Part shown: in pieces, positions 62,868-64,000 of the stretch
Layout: each line of letters opens with the position of its first letter
How positions within the stretch are numbered: the first letter of the stretch is position 1
NCBI RefSeq assembly: GCF_016595435.1
Contig: NZ_JAENIJ010000003.1
Span: forward strand, 1 to 64,000
Source: Luteolibacter pohnpeiensis
GTDB lineage: Bacteria > Verrucomicrobiota > Verrucomicrobiia > Verrucomicrobiales > Akkermansiaceae
Reading direction: 5' to 3'
DNA length: 64,000 nt
Notes under the pieces: generated by a model
Database searches by the model: none
Told to the model about the DNA's origin: nothing
Seen by the model: only the letters and a program-made list of their open reading frames with translations
Program-made: the position numbers and the translations under genes

Positions 62868-63644
62868 ATGTCACTCGATTCGCAACAGGAACGGTCCGCC
62901 GCGCAATTTGATCGTCAGGCGGGAAACTATGGGCGGGGTCATATTTTGGAGGACACGCGGGATGTCCGCGAGCTGCTGGCACTCATTTCCGAGCCTAAAG
63001 GACGGGCTTTGGATGTTGCGACGGGTGGCGGTCACGCCGGGCTTGCTCTGGCAAAAGCGGGCTATGAGGTCGTGCTTGGTGATCTTGCGCCCGCGATGAT
63101 TGCCAATGCAGTGAATCTTTTGAAGGAAGAAGGCTTTGAGGTGGAGTCCGCCCTGTTTCCAGCAGAGCGGTTTCCATTTCCGGACGCGAGCTTTGATCTC
63201 GTTTCATGCCGGGTCGCTCCACATCATTTCAGCGATGTCGCTAGTTTTGTGAGGGAAGCGTTTCGCGTGCTGAAATCCGGCGGCTATTTCATGGTGATCG
63301 ACGGCAGTCTGGCCGATGGTGATCCGGAGACGGCGGCGTGGCTGCATCAGGTCGAAAAACTGCGTGATCCATCCCACGGCCGACTTTTGGATCGACGGGA
63401 ATGGACCGATCTGGCGACCGATGCCGGGTTTGATGTCATCCACGCAGAACTGCTGCCGATGAACCAACCGGACCTCGAGTGGTATTTCAAAGCTGCCGCT
63501 ACTCCCGAAGAAAATCGGGCGAAGGTGCGGGAATTGATCGCAACAGCGAGCCCGCAAGTGCGCTCGACGATGAAGCTCATCGATGATGACGGCCCGATCC
63601 GGTGGACGTGGCAACGTCTGTCGATGCTTTGCAAAAAGCCATGA
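62868..63644 (+). CDS. Class I SAM-dependent methyltransferase (UbiE/type 11-like)
   Basis: 258 residues from ATG 62868; ATG 62853 adds five residues. Opens AAQFDRQAGNYGRGHILEDT, then motif I ALDVATGGGHAGLALAKAGY (near 45-64), acidic loop LGDLAPAMIANA, FPFPDASFDLVSCRVAPHHF and LKSGGYFMVIDG. Layout matches small-molecule methyltransferases of the UbiE/Methyltransf_11 group. No substrate can be named. It is upstream of uraH by 54 bp on the same strand. Confidence 0.9.
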   Translation: MSLDSQQERSAAQFDRQAGNYGRGHILEDTRDVRELLALISEPKGRALDVATGGGHAGLALAKAGYEVVLGDLAPAMIANAVNLLKEEGFEVESALFPAERFPFPDASFDLVSCRVAPHHFSDVASFVREAFRVLKSGGYFMVIDGSLADGDPETAAWLHQVEKLRDPSHGRLLDRREWTDLATDAGFDVIHAELLPMNQPDLEWYFKAAATPEENRAKVRELIATASPQVRSTMKLIDDDGPIRWTWQRLSMLCKKP

Positions 63645-63698
63645 CGGGCTTTCGCGCTTTATTCTGGATGCCGACGCTTTTTGTTGGATGATTCAGGA

Positions 63699-64000
63699 AT
63701 GGGAAAGCTGACGACGCACGTTCTAGATACCGTTTCCGGGATTCCCGCGCGCGGTATGCGGATTCGGCTTTTCCATGCCGGGAGCCTTTTGAAGGAAATC
63801 CGTACGAATGCGGACGGGCGATGCGACACTGCGCTTGTTGAAGCGGATGATCGGCTCGCTGGAATCTACGAACTGATCTTTTCAGTCCGGGAATATTTTG
63901 AGGCTCAGGGGATCGAAAGTCCGTTTCTCGACGAAATTCCCATTCGGTTTGAGATGGCGGATGGGTTGAATTATCATGTGCCATTGCTTTGTTCCCCCTG
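63699..64000 (+). CDS. uraH: 5-hydroxyisourate hydrolase (transthyretin-like), 3' end outside window
   Basis: The frame opens at ATG 63699 and runs to the edge, about 100 residues, nearly full length (usual about 110-115). N-terminus [20 protein letters not shown] with the family His, a middle GRCDTALVE, and near the edge [11 protein letters not shown] with the second conserved His. The closing YRGS tetrapeptide would lie beyond the window. It hydrolyses 5-hydroxyisourate in urate breakdown. The window also holds a PreA-like pyrimidine enzyme, but far away. Confidence 0.93.
   Translation, partial: MGKLTTHVLDTVSGIPARGMRIRLFHAGSLLKEIRTNADGRCDTALVEADDRLAGIYELIFSVREYFEAQGIESPFLDEIPIRFEMADGLNYHVPLLCSP

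Overview
The window reads as a chromosomal segment of a Verrucomicrobiota bacterium, probably order Verrucomicrobiales. This is an inference from gene content: a DUF1549/DUF1553 plus DUF1501 pair, a PEP-CTERM protein, sulfatases, a SASA-type esterase, a very large beta-repeat surface protein, DUF3500 and DUF3050 proteins, and the conserved tgt-yajC-secDF block. Base composition looks moderately GC-rich (by eye about 55 percent) and even, apart from an AT-rich gap at 15158-15647. I saw no tRNA, rRNA, insertion sequence, prophage, CRISPR array or known defence system.

Layout. 1-5.4 kb: 3' truncated surface protein, TPR protein, infA with an N-terminal extension, scpA. 5.5-11.8 kb: an AsmA-like envelope protein, small DUF4250 and DUF4375-like proteins, an exported gluzincin-type protease gene broken by an in-frame stop, then a co-directional run of CNNM/CBS protein, Tat-exported phosphoesterase and LysE exporter. 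11.8-19.6 kb: a 1,084-residue exported esterase, a Gfo/Idh/MocA oxidoreductase, DUF3050, two small membrane proteins and a PreA-like dihydropyrimidine dehydrogenase. 19.6-27.2 kb: envelope and stress-type small proteins (glycine-zipper protein, YihY, fasciclin, DUF4235, DUF1328), a GH92-like enzyme with a glycosyltransferase, and a Ca/Na antiporter. 27.2-31.8 kb: a histidine kinase/response regulator pair divergent from a di-haem cytochrome c peroxidase, with a long symmetric inverted repeat between them, then an ADP-ribosylglycohydrolase. 31.8-44.2 kb: MscS channel, Tat amidohydrolase, duplicated DUF481 barrel, MFS carrier, fructosamine kinase, DUF2254, LysR, methyltransferase, metF, EF-hand protein. 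44.2-48.2 kb: secDF, yajC, tgt. 48.4-53.3 kb: a tiny exported CxxC repeat protein, MutT, the DUF1549/DUF1501 pair and a PEP-CTERM protein. 53.3-64 kb: a membrane protein, trpB-cimA, two divergent sulfatases, a DUF3500 operon, a methyltransferase and a 3' truncated uraH.

How genes work together. tgt-yajC-secDF forms a compact operon (tRNA queuosine modification plus Sec export) and trpB-cimA a probable amino-acid operon. The sulfatases, esterase, GH92-like enzyme and DUF1549/DUF1501 pair fit a polysaccharide-degrading lifestyle. The two-component pair probably controls itself and the peroxidase.

No clear undescribed multi-gene system is evident. The observations most worth checking are: a Tgt lacking the usual CxCxxC zinc cluster; a secreted peptide made of 51-bp CxxC repeats; a shared C-terminal beta module on three unrelated exported proteins; the symmetric 19-bp inverted repeat at 29384-29447; and the DUF3500 two-gene operon preceded by 11-bp-phased direct repeats. 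All domain assignments are by eye, without database searches.
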